Part shown: piece after piece, positions 10,201-22,200 of the stretch
How positions within the stretch are numbered: position 1 is the first letter of the stretch
Layout of the letters: each line of letters begins with the position of its first letter
NCBI RefSeq assembly: GCF_022581195.2
Contig: NC_061456.1
Coordinates: 1,676,501-1,740,500, forward strand
DNA length: 64,000 nt
Source: Helicoverpa zea
Taxonomy: Eukaryota > Arthropoda > Insecta > Lepidoptera > Noctuidae
Reading direction: 5' to 3'
Notes under the pieces: generated by a model
Seen by the model: only the letters and a program-made list of their open reading frames with translations
The model's database searches: none
What the model was told of the DNA's origin: nothing
Position numbers and translations under genes: made by a program

Positions 10201-13200
10201 CACCCGCACCGGCAGCCCCCTAGCCACTCCGGGTACTACAGTCACCTGAGTGTGAGCTCGCGTATGACGAGCGAGGAGTAGAAGGACCAGTCGAGCAGCA
10301 GGCGCCGCGCCCGCGCCGTGTAGTCCGCGCGCCGCTCGTGCGGCGCCAGCGCCGTGCGCACGCAGCCCTCCAGCCACCCCGCCCACTGCTCCAGCGACGC
10401 GCCGCGCCCTAGTGTCGCCTGCACCACAAATAAATATATACATCAACAACAAAATCAGTGTGTCAAATGTATTTATGTGTGCAATCAAGAATAATAATAA
10501 TAACAGCCCCGCAGGGCATCTGAGGCGGATGACGGGGAGTAGCGACCCCGCGGGGCTATATATCCGAGTGCTCCAGGGAGAGTATACTGTCCCCCATCTC
10601 CGGCTTGCCGGAGTGAAGCATGACGGGGGATAGGTCTCCCGCCTCTTGGCTTGCCTTCATCGGCCGGTCAGAGTGGAGTCGCTAGAGCAGGGTTAGCAGC
10701 CCACTCGGAGGGTAGGTGCCTCGTGGTAAGTGGCGAGTGGGCCGGTGATGCTGGACCCACAGGGAGCGCGTGATCTGCGTTTAAAGTCCGCCGAGGTATC
10801 CTCACCCTTCAGCCGCTCATGTACCTGTTGCCCTCTTGTTGCTATTCAGTGACTGATTCCCGGGGGCCCAGTAAGTGAGTTGGCGAGTCTCCACCTGCCA
10901 TTTTTACATGTATTTAATACATTGTCATCGGCAGGTGACATAGTTCCCGTAGTTTCCCATTCCTAGTCCATTAGCATCCCATCACAATAGCCCAAGTAGT
11001 TTTCATCCATAGTTAGCAATAGCTTAGCACAGAACCGGGGATTGTCCTTGGGTACATTTCAATAGTGTATACAGGGATAATCGTCGGTTTTGTGTCACCA
11101 TTTCATTAAAGTTGTCTCAAAAGGGCTTCAGCGTGTTGGCTTCGGCCCCACGTTCGCCTCCCAAAAATCCGGGACTCTATAGTCCCGAGGTCTGGTAGAG
11201 ACATACAAGATAATAACAAATAAATATATTCTGCGACAACGCGGAAGCGGAAACGTGGCCGCCCTAAATAATCTTGGCGGCGGACGAGCATCGCACTGTG
11301 GATGCCCTCTGCCCCATTTAGGGGACATAGGACTCTAAGTCGAGTCAACGCGACGTGCCAAAAATCACCCGTCGTTACATTCATCAAGTTATAGATCGAT
11401 GCGGTTGACGTATCAAGCGAGCATATCATCACGTTATGATGAAGTTTGAAGGGGCACACTGCTGCAGGCGCGTTCCGATTCAGTGGTTCGGACCGCTGTT
11501 GGTGACACTACACCCTTCCCTGTTACCGTTGGAGTACACCAGGGCTCCGTCCTTAGCCCGTTTCTGTTCAGCGTGATACTGGACTCATTGTCCGAAAGCA
11601 TCCGAGATGCGCATGAGCAGCCCCCGTGGTTGCTCATGTATGCTGACGACATCGCGCTGGCAGACGCGGACAAGGGACGGTTGGTGCAGCGTGTTAACAT
11701 GTGGAAGGAGTCACTCGAGAACGGCGGTTTGCAGCTGCATGTGGGGAAGACTGAGTACGTGGCCTGCAACTCGACAGATCCCACCTCCGTCTGCATAGAC
11801 GGTAATATGGTTGAGCAGACGGACCAGGTCAGGTACTTAGGATCTGTCCTTCACGCGTCTGGTGGCATCGATTGCGACGTCAGGGCACGAATTTCGGCGG
11901 CATGGGCCAAGTGGCGTGAGGTGTCTGGTGTCATTTGTGACCCTAAAATGCCGGTTAAGCTGAAGGGACAGGTCTATAAATCCATCATTAGGCCTGTCCT
12001 TTTGTATGGCAGTGAAGCGTGGCCTGTGCTTGAGCGGCACAAGCAGGAGCTGCGGGTCACGGAGATGAAAATGCTGCGCTGGATGTGTGGAGTTACGCGG
12101 AAAGACCGCGTTAGGAACTCGCGCATCCGCGGCAGCCTTCATGTCCGTGACATTGCAGACAAACTGCAAGAGTGTCGCTTACGCTGGTACGGACACGTTT
12201 TACGGAAACCGGCCACTTACGTGGGGAACAAATGTCTAGCCATGGCGCCTCCGCCCGGCCGGGGCAGACTGGGTAGACCCAGGAAATGCTGGCTTGACGT
12301 TGTAAGGGATGACATGCGTGCCAATGGACTAACCACCAGGGATGCCGAAGACCGAGCGAAGTGGAGGAGAAGAAGCAGGAAAGCGGACCCCGGGCCCGGA
12401 AGGGCAACCGGGACAACGCTAGGATGATGATGACACTGCTGCAGGCGCGTCGTGCGTGCCGCGAGCGCAGACACAGACCGCGAGCGCAGACACAGACCCC
12501 GCGCGCAGACACAGACCGCGAGCGCAGACACAGACCCCGCGCGCAGACACAGACCGCGAGCGCAGACACAGACCCCGCGCGCAGACACAGACCGCGAGCG
12601 CAGACACAGACCCCGCGCGCAGACACAGACCGCGAGCGCAGACACAGACCCCGCGCGCAGACACAGACCGCGAGCGCAGACACAGACCCCGCGCGCACGC
12701 ACGCACGCCGCGCATATGACATTTCATTCTAATCGGATAGGAAGATGAGCGTAAACAGTGGCGGCCCTAGGGGTGTGCGAACTGTGCCATCGCACAGGGC
12801 CTCGCGCTTGGGGGGGCCCTCGCGCTACAACCCACACTAATATAAAAAAATTATAATTAAAAAATATTTATATCTGGTCCAAGAAAAAAAATTTGCATTT
12901 TTTCTTTATTTCTTATTCATTCTGCGTTTACTTTTTGAGCCCTCAATTTAACATAAAGTTGGAACACCAAAGTAACAAAAACAACTGACTCTCGATCCAG
13001 TCACGGATTCTTTTTAATTGTGCTTTATTCCGAGTTTAATTTGAAAGTCCTTAAACAAACAATTTTAAAAAATTCGCGCTTGCTACGCTCGCGGCTGTTC
13101 ACTTGACAGTGCCTTTCCTTCTAACTTGATTAGAGTACTTTTGTCCCAAAACTCAAAAATTTTCGCGCTCGCTACTTCACCTAGCACTGTTGTTTGTTAT

Positions 13201-16200
13201 ACAAGTTTAGGTGCGCACGCTACGCTCGCGGCTTTCCTTTCCACTTGTTCTGTTTTTTCAACCTTTTTTAGCCGAACCTAGAAGGTAGTGCCGCTTTTAA
13301 GTCTTTTTATTAACAAGAAAATAACTCCTAGTTTCCGTATGAACTTTCTTATTTACGACGTTCGATTGACGACGTTGATTCTTTAAATATAAACTGTAGT
13401 AAAAATAAAATTTTATTAATTTGTTTAACTTGAGCATTTCTACTCAAACGACGTTTAGCTAAATCAAAACACCAGACCTACTCTCGCAGGGCACGCCACC
13501 ATAGTGGCGGTAAGTCCCCTCTTTGAGGAGTGGCTCGGGAGGAGTCACGGCGCCCTCACGTACCGCATGACGCAGGTCCTCGCCGGACACGGTTGTTTCG
13601 GGAGGTACCTGCATCAAATCGGTCGTGAGGAGGCGCCCGGGTGTCACCACTGTGCGGACAGCCCCGAGGCAATGCCGGCTTTAACTCTACTAGCGCCCTG
13701 GGCGAGATTTCTACGGCGCCCCCATCTGCAATTCAAACCCATACGAAAAACAGAGACATATGAAGTTACCGATTGCGCGAGCGAAGCGAGCGCGAATTTT
13801 GTTTTATAGTTAACAAGTCAAAACAAAAATTACCTAAAATGTAGCCCAATCGTACATAAGGGTGCGTCCACATCTGGCGAATGCGCCGCGAATGCGCAGC
13901 ACGCGAGCCGATCGCGAGCTGTTCGCGAGCTGCGCGCGTGCATTTTTGTTCGTGCGCCGCTTCTGCGCCGCCCGCGCGCAGCTCGCGCGCGACCTAAGCG
14001 CCGCACGCGAGCGGCGCGCAGGCGGCGCGCGACGTCTGCCATCTTCGATAGTACTGAGCCAATATACGGAACTGTAAGGGCGAGAACTGATTGCGCGCAG
14101 ATCGCGCGCCGCTCGCGCGCTCTATACGAGCCTTGCGTGAGTTGCGCTAAAGAGGCGCACCGAACTATTGCAGTGACTGCACGCGCGCAGCTCGCGGACA
14201 GCTCGCGATCGGCTCGCGTGCTGCGCATTCGCGGCGCATTCGCCAGATGTGGACGCACCCTAATAAGTTATTGCTGGTTGGTGAATACAAAAACACGGGA
14301 ACACAGGTTGTGATTGCGCGAGCGAAGCGAGCGCGAAATTTTTTGTTATATTTTAGAACTCAAAACAAAAATGACTTAAAATGTAGCCCAAACGTAGATA
14401 ACTCTTTGTTGGTGTTGGCGCCTATGAATTAAAATTTTGGGACTTAAAGTAGTACCATAAATAGAAACTAGAAGTTACTTTCTTATTAATAAAAGGACTT
14501 AAAAACGACGCTACCTTTTTGCTAGGGTAGACAAAAAAAATTTCAAACATAAAAACAACTATCACCAGGCACCGCCGGGTCCTCGTCTAGGTTTTAGGCG
14601 GCGGCGACCTCTCGCGTCCGGCCCTGGTTCAGGCCATGGTCCGGAGCGAGAGGGAATGGGATGCCGTCGCCTCCTTCTGTGAAGCGGTCATGCTCGAGTA
14701 GGAGGAGGCGGAACGCCAGAGAGTCCGCACCTCTCATCCCGGCCGCCGCACTGGGCCAGGTAGACATCACGGGCGCCGGGTGTCGCGAGATGACTCCCGG
14801 CAACCGTAGGCGTGGGTCTGTGGGCGGTGAGTTCGGGTGGCTCATCGTCCCTCTGTCTGCTTAGACGACAGACCCGTGTCGACGGCGCGTGTTCTTCCAC
14901 GCGCTCCTCAAAGAGATGTCAGCAACCCCAGCGGGTCCAGTAGGGCCAAAGCCTGCCGGGGCTGCGGGTTATTCGAAAGAGATACCGCGGCCCTGGCACA
15001 TGAAAGGCTTACGACGGAACACGACGGTTTTTAGTCAGTAAAAGTCTGACACTCCCTCGCCGCTGCTAACCCACAGCGGGAGGGATCATTTGATGATTTT
15101 TGACGTCGTTAAAAAAAAAATACCTACTCTCGCAACACATACTTTTCACGTAGGACAAAGGGCCTCGCATAGACCTGCCGCACATAGCCTCGCAATCGCT
15201 AGGGCCGCCGCTGAGCGTAAATACCATGAGACTCGTAAGATAGGCACCTTCTTCTAGGTCAAACACGTACAGGGTGCATGACCAAAACAATCAGTTACGA
15301 CTGGATTAACAAAGCATTCACAAAAAAAAATGGAATTATTCAAGTCGGTTGGTAAACGACGAAAATGTACAATTCAACATCCGAATTGAGAACCTCCTTT
15401 TGAGAAGTCAGATTAAATAAATACATAGTTCTAGATAGTTTTGCTTTTTCCATTTTCAAAATAAAACAATCCATGAGACAAGTTTATACCTGCAATAGTA
15501 TGTGTACATACCTTGAAGTCAGCCTCAAGTTTGTGTGCAGTAGCCGCACTACCGCAGGAACAAGCCCACGCCGCCTGCTCGCGTACCACGCGGAAATCTA
15601 CGCGGTTCAGATCCGCCAACATCTGTGGAAAATGCATGTAAATAAAGCCAAGAGAAAGAAAATAGCTGTGGCCTGAATAGCTGTGGTTAATAGTTGTGGC
15701 CTAAACGGAGGTAAATAGTTGTAGCCTAAACGGAGGTAAATAGTTGTGGCCTAAACGAAGGCACAAAATATGATAAGATTAATTTGAACTGACGCATTAG
15801 CAAGATTGGTAAGGTTACCCTATAGTAATGTGAACCTTAACTTTTTTATGCATATTGATAGACAAGTCTAAAGTTAGTTTTGCTTGCACGAAGCTTCTTA
15901 GTGTGGGTCCACACTGAGAGCCTAGCGCGGTTGCCACGACGGGCGCGAAGTATCAAACATATGAAACTCGCCTTTGCGTCCATATTGTAGTGACTAAGGC
16001 GGAAGCCTAGTGCGATGGGACTGAGCGAGTCAGCGCGCGTAAGTTTCAAACACTTCTATCTTCGCGTTCTGGCCACACTACGGGCCTAGTCATCGAGCGA
16101 CCCAATGCGCGGGCGGCGGGGGTAACAAACCAGTTCGATCTTGTCGTTCGGCGTATGTGCGTTTATATTTGTTTGTCTAAAAAATGGCGGTGAATACTGA

Positions 16201-19200
16201 ATCGTTCATAAGTGCAATTCAATCTAAACCACCGATCTGGCAAAGCAAACATCCACACCACAATAATCGCACAATAACAAGAAAGTTATGGAGTGAAATA
16301 AAAGAACATTTTCCTGGAAGTGAAGGTGTTGCACTCCTGATGTACGTCACACCGCTACAAGAGCTCGCGCCTTCACTGTGGCCACCCCACGCCACCGCTC
16401 GCCGCGCCCGCCTAGGCTCCAGTCACCGCGCTTGCAGTGTGGACCCACACTTACATAGAAATTTGACAGTAGTACATCTAGCTGAACATTACAACGTACC
16501 TGATGTATCTGATGATGATTAGTCAGCACGGCTCTCGCAGCCTGCGCAAGATGATTGAGCGAAGTATATCGCCTCAGCGCAGCCGCGAGAGCCTGAGCCG
16601 CCTGAGCCTGCGCCCTCGCCGCCCGGGCCGGAGCCCCCGCCGCCCCGGCCGCGAGCGCAGCCTCCACACCCTTCGCGAAGTTACGAATCGCCTGCGTCAA
16701 AGCCGCTGGTATAGGCCGTAAAACATCCGGCAGTAGTAACTCCACAGCACGTTGATGTAACCGTAATTCAGCACTTCGTAACCAAGTGCAGACGTCAGGC
16801 CGTGAAGTGAGACGGGCTAAAGTGCGACGGCAGAGAGAAGCCGGTGGACGTCGCCAGAAGCCGCGGCGAGCGCGTTCCACGCCGGTAGCGTCGAGTGCCG
16901 CTACAGCGGATAAGAATTCTGCGCCGTGATCCCTGTGTAGAAAGTTGCTACGATTAATGACTACGCGGCTACGAGAGTCTACGCAAGACTACGCAGCCGT
17001 AGCTAAACATTGCGTTTTCGCAAATTAAATAGGTATGGTTTTAATGAAATAGTCTAAAAGTATATAAAAGTAACACGTCTCAATCTCTTTTTTTAATCAA
17101 CTTGGCTATTGGCATGATTTCCGATGAATTTGCTAAGAGCGTCATAAGAATTGAGTACGTACAGGTCAGTAACCTTTTCCCTTTGCTCCTTCTTTGCAAC
17201 AAGATAAATGGAACTTAACTAGCACGCTTCTGTTTCGTCTCTTAAAGAAATATTTTGATTCACATTTTAACTGTCAAGGTGGAAATTGCCTACTGCCCAG
17301 CAAATTACCTAATCATAGTACCTAGGTACATACCTGTGATGCCTCCGCAGCGCGTTGAGCATGTCCTGCGTGACGTCGTCGGGCAGCGGGTGTACGCTGA
17401 GCGGCGGCGGCTCGGGCGGGGCGGCGGCGCCGAGGTACTGCCGGTGCGCGTGCGTGGGGCTGCTGGCCGAGTCGCGGGACCGGGACCGGGATCTGCCCTC
17501 CTGGGTGAGAACAAATCCGTTGAAAAACCGCAAAGTTTTCACGACAATAAATTCGATTATAACATTTCTTGTTTCGGAATAGAGTCTTTTAGAGATATTT
17601 AGCAGAATTGAAAAATATAAAAAAAGTACAATTAACGCAAAAATTGAGGAATCGGGCCTATGGCTTATCAGAATTGAACGACTAGAATAGCAAAAAATGT
17701 ACAGTGCGTCTTGGCATACCTGCGTACTACTTGTAAACACATTCAGAGCAATTTGGACAAAACGCCGATACAGAACTTACTTTTGTAGTCACATCGCGAT
17801 TAAGCCTAGAATTTCCTTCCAAAACAGTTTCCTCACTATCATTATAATCCTACAGAAAAAAAAAAACACAAACCTGATCCAAGACATCAGTCTTATCATC
17901 GACATTGTCGTGCTGATCCTGAGCGTCACCAGCCTCGCTATGATCGTGTTCCACCCCGGGCTTCGCCCTGATCCCGTAGTAGTGGTACTTGGAGTTCCCC
18001 CTAGTGCCGAGCCGGCGGGTCCGGAGCCCTATGAAGACGGAGCGGATGAGCTTGCCGAAGGAGGCCGCGTTGACTGGCTCGAGGCGATGTGTGGCGCAGT
18101 GTCGGAGGTAGTGAGCGTACAGGGTTGAACGGGGGAGGGATACGCCTGTGGAAAAAGTTTGTTGTAATACCAGATACCATGTCGACAGTTCGTGCCAAAT
18201 AACTTTGCAACTCTGAAGTTAGCCGTTGGTTGGGTAACTAGCAGCTGGCTAAATTAAGAATGGCAAAGTTATTTGAGGCGAATTGACGTGGACTCTGGTG
18301 TTCTAATTTAGTTGCTGTTCTAATGGCTTTAGGAGTTCTGTATTAAACAGACATCACATTAATCAAAAATAGTTACGAGGGAAAATAAATCCAAAGTAAA
18401 AACTAATGGAAGAAAAAACTTTCGATAATTTAAGGTATAGAGGAACATATTTTATGTAAGAAAAGCAATTTACATATTTCTACTCAAATTAGTCTGAATC
18501 TCTCTCTCATCTCTCTGATCATGAGATACACGTCAGGAAAACGGATGGACGGTCAGATAGACGGCGAAATTGTTTAAGTGTAATAGGTCCCATTTTTTCT
18601 TTGGGTACAGGATTTCAAAACCACAAAAGAAACAACCTAATTAAGAACCCTCCTTTTCGCTAACTCGGTTAGAAATTATATGTAGGGAAACAAAATAACC
18701 CCCACCAGATGGTACAATACCTATATGTTTTCCACATTTGACTCAGGTAAAAACGTTCGTCTCAGGAACATATATTCCGTCTGACAGTTTATAATAGAGT
18801 GTGTTCCTCACTTGACTCACCCTCAGCGGTCTCGTAGTGGTCGAGCAGCCACTGCACGGTGGCGGGCGGCATGCGCGCCGGCGCCGGCGCCGCGCCCGGG
18901 GTCGCGGGCGACGCCGGCGCCTCCGCCTCGTCGCCGGCCACCTGCGGTAAGGACTGTTGCTACTTCACTTTCGAACTATCTTAATTCAACTATTTAAATA
19001 CAAATACTTTAACGGATTTTATTGCGGTTATATTATTTCCTCGTTGGTCTAGCTGTCGCAAGCGCGGCTGCTGAGCACGAGGTCTCGAGCTCGATTACTG
19101 CATCGGGCCGAAATCGCTTTGTGGGTTTTAGAAACTTTCACAAAGCAGCCCGGAGCCTGAAAGTTGGTGATTGATTCACCCGTGCATCGGAGAGCGCGTA

Positions 19201-22200
19201 AATGTCGGTCCTGCTCCTGATCTCTCTTCGGTGGTGTTGTATTGCCGTCTCGTTGGGCTATGACAGTGAAGGAATAGTGAGTGCACCTGTGCCCAAGCAA
19301 ATGCTGGTGCACTATAATACGGCTAATCTCCTTACACGAGAATAGGCGCCGTAGCCGATAAATCGGCTAGGAGGACATAATTTAATCCCGACGTTTCGGA
19401 TCATTTACAGCATCAATGGTCCCGAACAGTCTGTAGGTTATTTAAATGTCTCATATTCGCGTAAGTGTCAGAAATTCTTAATTGAACTAATTGAAAGTTG
19501 CTAAACGATGCGAACTATTTTCTAAATATTTTTGAGAGAGCAAACTATGGCATCAAACAGAAACATAGATAGGTAAGTATGTTTCATAGAAACCAAAAGC
19601 TACTCAGTAAGTAGCAGTAGCTTACGGTTTGCTAACTTCCGTATTGAGCTATTGAGTAACGATACTTGAAAGCCCATCAACATGTAACGAAATAAAATGG
19701 TGCGTTGCTATCTAAAGAGCTTTCAAATGTCATAGGTTCAACATTGAGTCATGTTCAGAAAGTGGGTACAGTAGTGTACCCACAAGTGCCCATGGTCCTT
19801 TAGAAAGTATTGAACTCACGGTATATGTATGTCAGTTGTTCAGTTTTCAGTCTTTTAAAAATGTGAATATCAAATAGAAAAACAATTATGCGTATTTTTT
19901 TATTACAAAGGTCCTGTAAAACAGGCATTGAACTTCGCCAGAATCTTAATTGCAAATTATAAATACTGAAAAGTTAACAAAAAGAATTCCTGCAAGTACT
20001 TTTTTGGCTTCAACGTGCCTAAAGAAATAATACTTCGAAATTGGGGTGCAATTTCATAACATCTACCCTACCTTGCCTACAATGAAGAAAAAGCAAATGT
20101 AAAAACAAAAGACTGTGAAAAATAACCATCGCAATTCCTCTAATTCATTGAAAATACCCAACACTACTCTTTATCTGATAAGTTTTTTTGGTCCATGCTA
20201 TTTTCATATGAAATAGTGAAATATATAAGTATTACAGTTTCCAGAAAAGCCATTTTATTGTAATTTCAAAGGTCGCAAGCCACTTTATCGTTTCATTTTT
20301 TAATCAGAACCATTAACTACGGGGTAGACTTTGTGTTCCGACGGCAACGCGTTGGCGTATACTCAAGACAAAGAAAGACAAAATTATTTCATCTATTAGC
20401 GTAGAAATCGTAGATGTAAACGATAATGAAGATAAACGAAGATGTAAACGATATTTTTTTCACTATGAATTTACCTAGGCCTTGGCCAACATTGCATTTG
20501 GGAACAATAATGTTGGAGACAAATCACAAATAAAATGTTAAGCATCGATTATTAGAGGTTTGAATTTGTTGTAAACGGCAGTTTTCCTTATTATTATTTT
20601 TTGTTGGTGAAAATCATCCTTAGGGTTTAAAAAAAAATATTTTATCATATACATAAGAAAAAAAGAAAGCTATTTGACGCCTCTTTTTCCCAGCTAAAAC
20701 ACATAGGAAGTCGTGAAGGGTGGGCGTTTTGGAGCTTTCTATTCTAGTCTATTTGGACTTCCAAAAAGTACTGCTTTTAAAAGACTTTTACTAGAAAACA
20801 GTGTTATACTTACGACGACGCCATAGGCGGTGTACTCGGCAGAGGAGGCGCCGCCCCAGCCGCTGTCGGCCGACGAGCCCTCCGCGCCCACCGTCGCCAC
20901 GCCGTACACCGGGTAGCGCAGCGGCTCCCTGAGGACAACCAAAACTAAATTATATATTATATTTTACATTAAAATAAGGTAAAATATTACAATAATGGGG
21001 TTTCACCCATTCACTCACAAGTCACTGTACTCGATTGAGTACAGTCATATTCCTAAGTGTAAATAACAGATCTCGTAAAGTTAATGTAGTTAACGTTGTT
21101 ATTTTACTTGTTTATAACACCCTTTTATTATATGAAAAATATTATGTGCGTAGCGTGATTTTTTTTCCCAAAAAAATCCAATTTTGTGTTTTTTCTGTTC
21201 CCAATTCTATGTGAAAACAAAGAAAATTCCAAAATAATATAAATACTTTTTGTTTGATCTCTAATTGGGTTTAAACACCGGGGGATCCGCTGCGGATATT
21301 TCTTAGGAGAACTGTTATGGGATAAAATTATTATCCACCTGCCCTTGTCTCAATTTTACAGGAGGACAGCGCAGCGTGTATTCTCCTTCCATAATCATCT
21401 ATCTGTAGGCATCTCACAAGTAACATTCTTTCTAGGCATGTCGGTTTTCACAAAATCCGCCTATTTTTTCTTTTTGACTATTAAATATATTGAAAATGTG
21501 CTGTTTGTGTTACGGCTGTCGCAGTGGTTGGGGAATAAAGAAATCTTGATGCAATCAGAATTCAACATTCGCTCAGAATTCAGCAAGCATTCAGAGCAAA
21601 ATTGAAACTTTTCAGATGCACCTATATTTAACACCACATAGGTATATATTAATCTCGTATGTCCGCCACATACAAGAAAACAAAAAATACAAGACTATAA
21701 TTGAGAACATGTTTTTGATGTCAATTAAAATAATGATGATATTACTGTTTATAGCCAAAGGATTTTTATATGGCCTTGAAAGAAGGGAATAAGGAAACGT
21801 TAACACTTTTTGCTATCTAAAAAAATCTAAATTATTAAATAAATAATAAAATGAGTGTGTAGCTCACATATGCGTCTGGTGACCTTGTGTGTAGATCTCT
21901 TGCGGCTCCGTAACATATTGCACATGGTAGTTGACTCCATTTCCGCCCTCACCTGCACAACAAATAAATAAAAAATAATTAAAAAAAATATTTTTAACAA
22001 AGAAAAATCTTCAAGGATATCCCTATAAAGCACAGTTGACTACACTGGTTATTTTAATTTTGTTATTTCAAGAGGAAAAAGCTCCATATTATTAATGAAA
22101 ATGATTTTCCGACAGTCTTTTAAAGCCGCGTATGAAAAAATAATAACGAAGAAACATCTTCAAGGACAATCCCGGAAAGCACAGTTGATTATTCCAATTA

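Noticed and set aside
8614..10378. CRISPR-like array
   Set aside because: Repeats are 174 bp, contiguous and without spacers, in a eukaryotic intron.
8605..10488. 627-codon open frame on the minus strand through the 174-bp array
   Set aside because: It is open only because the unit length is a multiple of three and GC-rich. It is not the RFX frame, and its start lies in an intron. The true coding frame uses only 10246-10418.
12111..12748. Several Arg/Thr-, Cys- or Ser-rich open frames
   Set aside because: They are translations of the 19-bp minisatellite in different frames.
13830..14258. 142-codon Ala/Arg-rich minus-strand frame
   Set aside because: Lies within the inverted arms of the GC-rich MITE at 13860-14260.
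17502..17740. Upstream extension of the RFX exon at 17334-17500
   Set aside because: The frame stays open past the acceptor, but the sequence is AT-rich intron and exon phases fit perfectly with the acceptor at 17501-17503.
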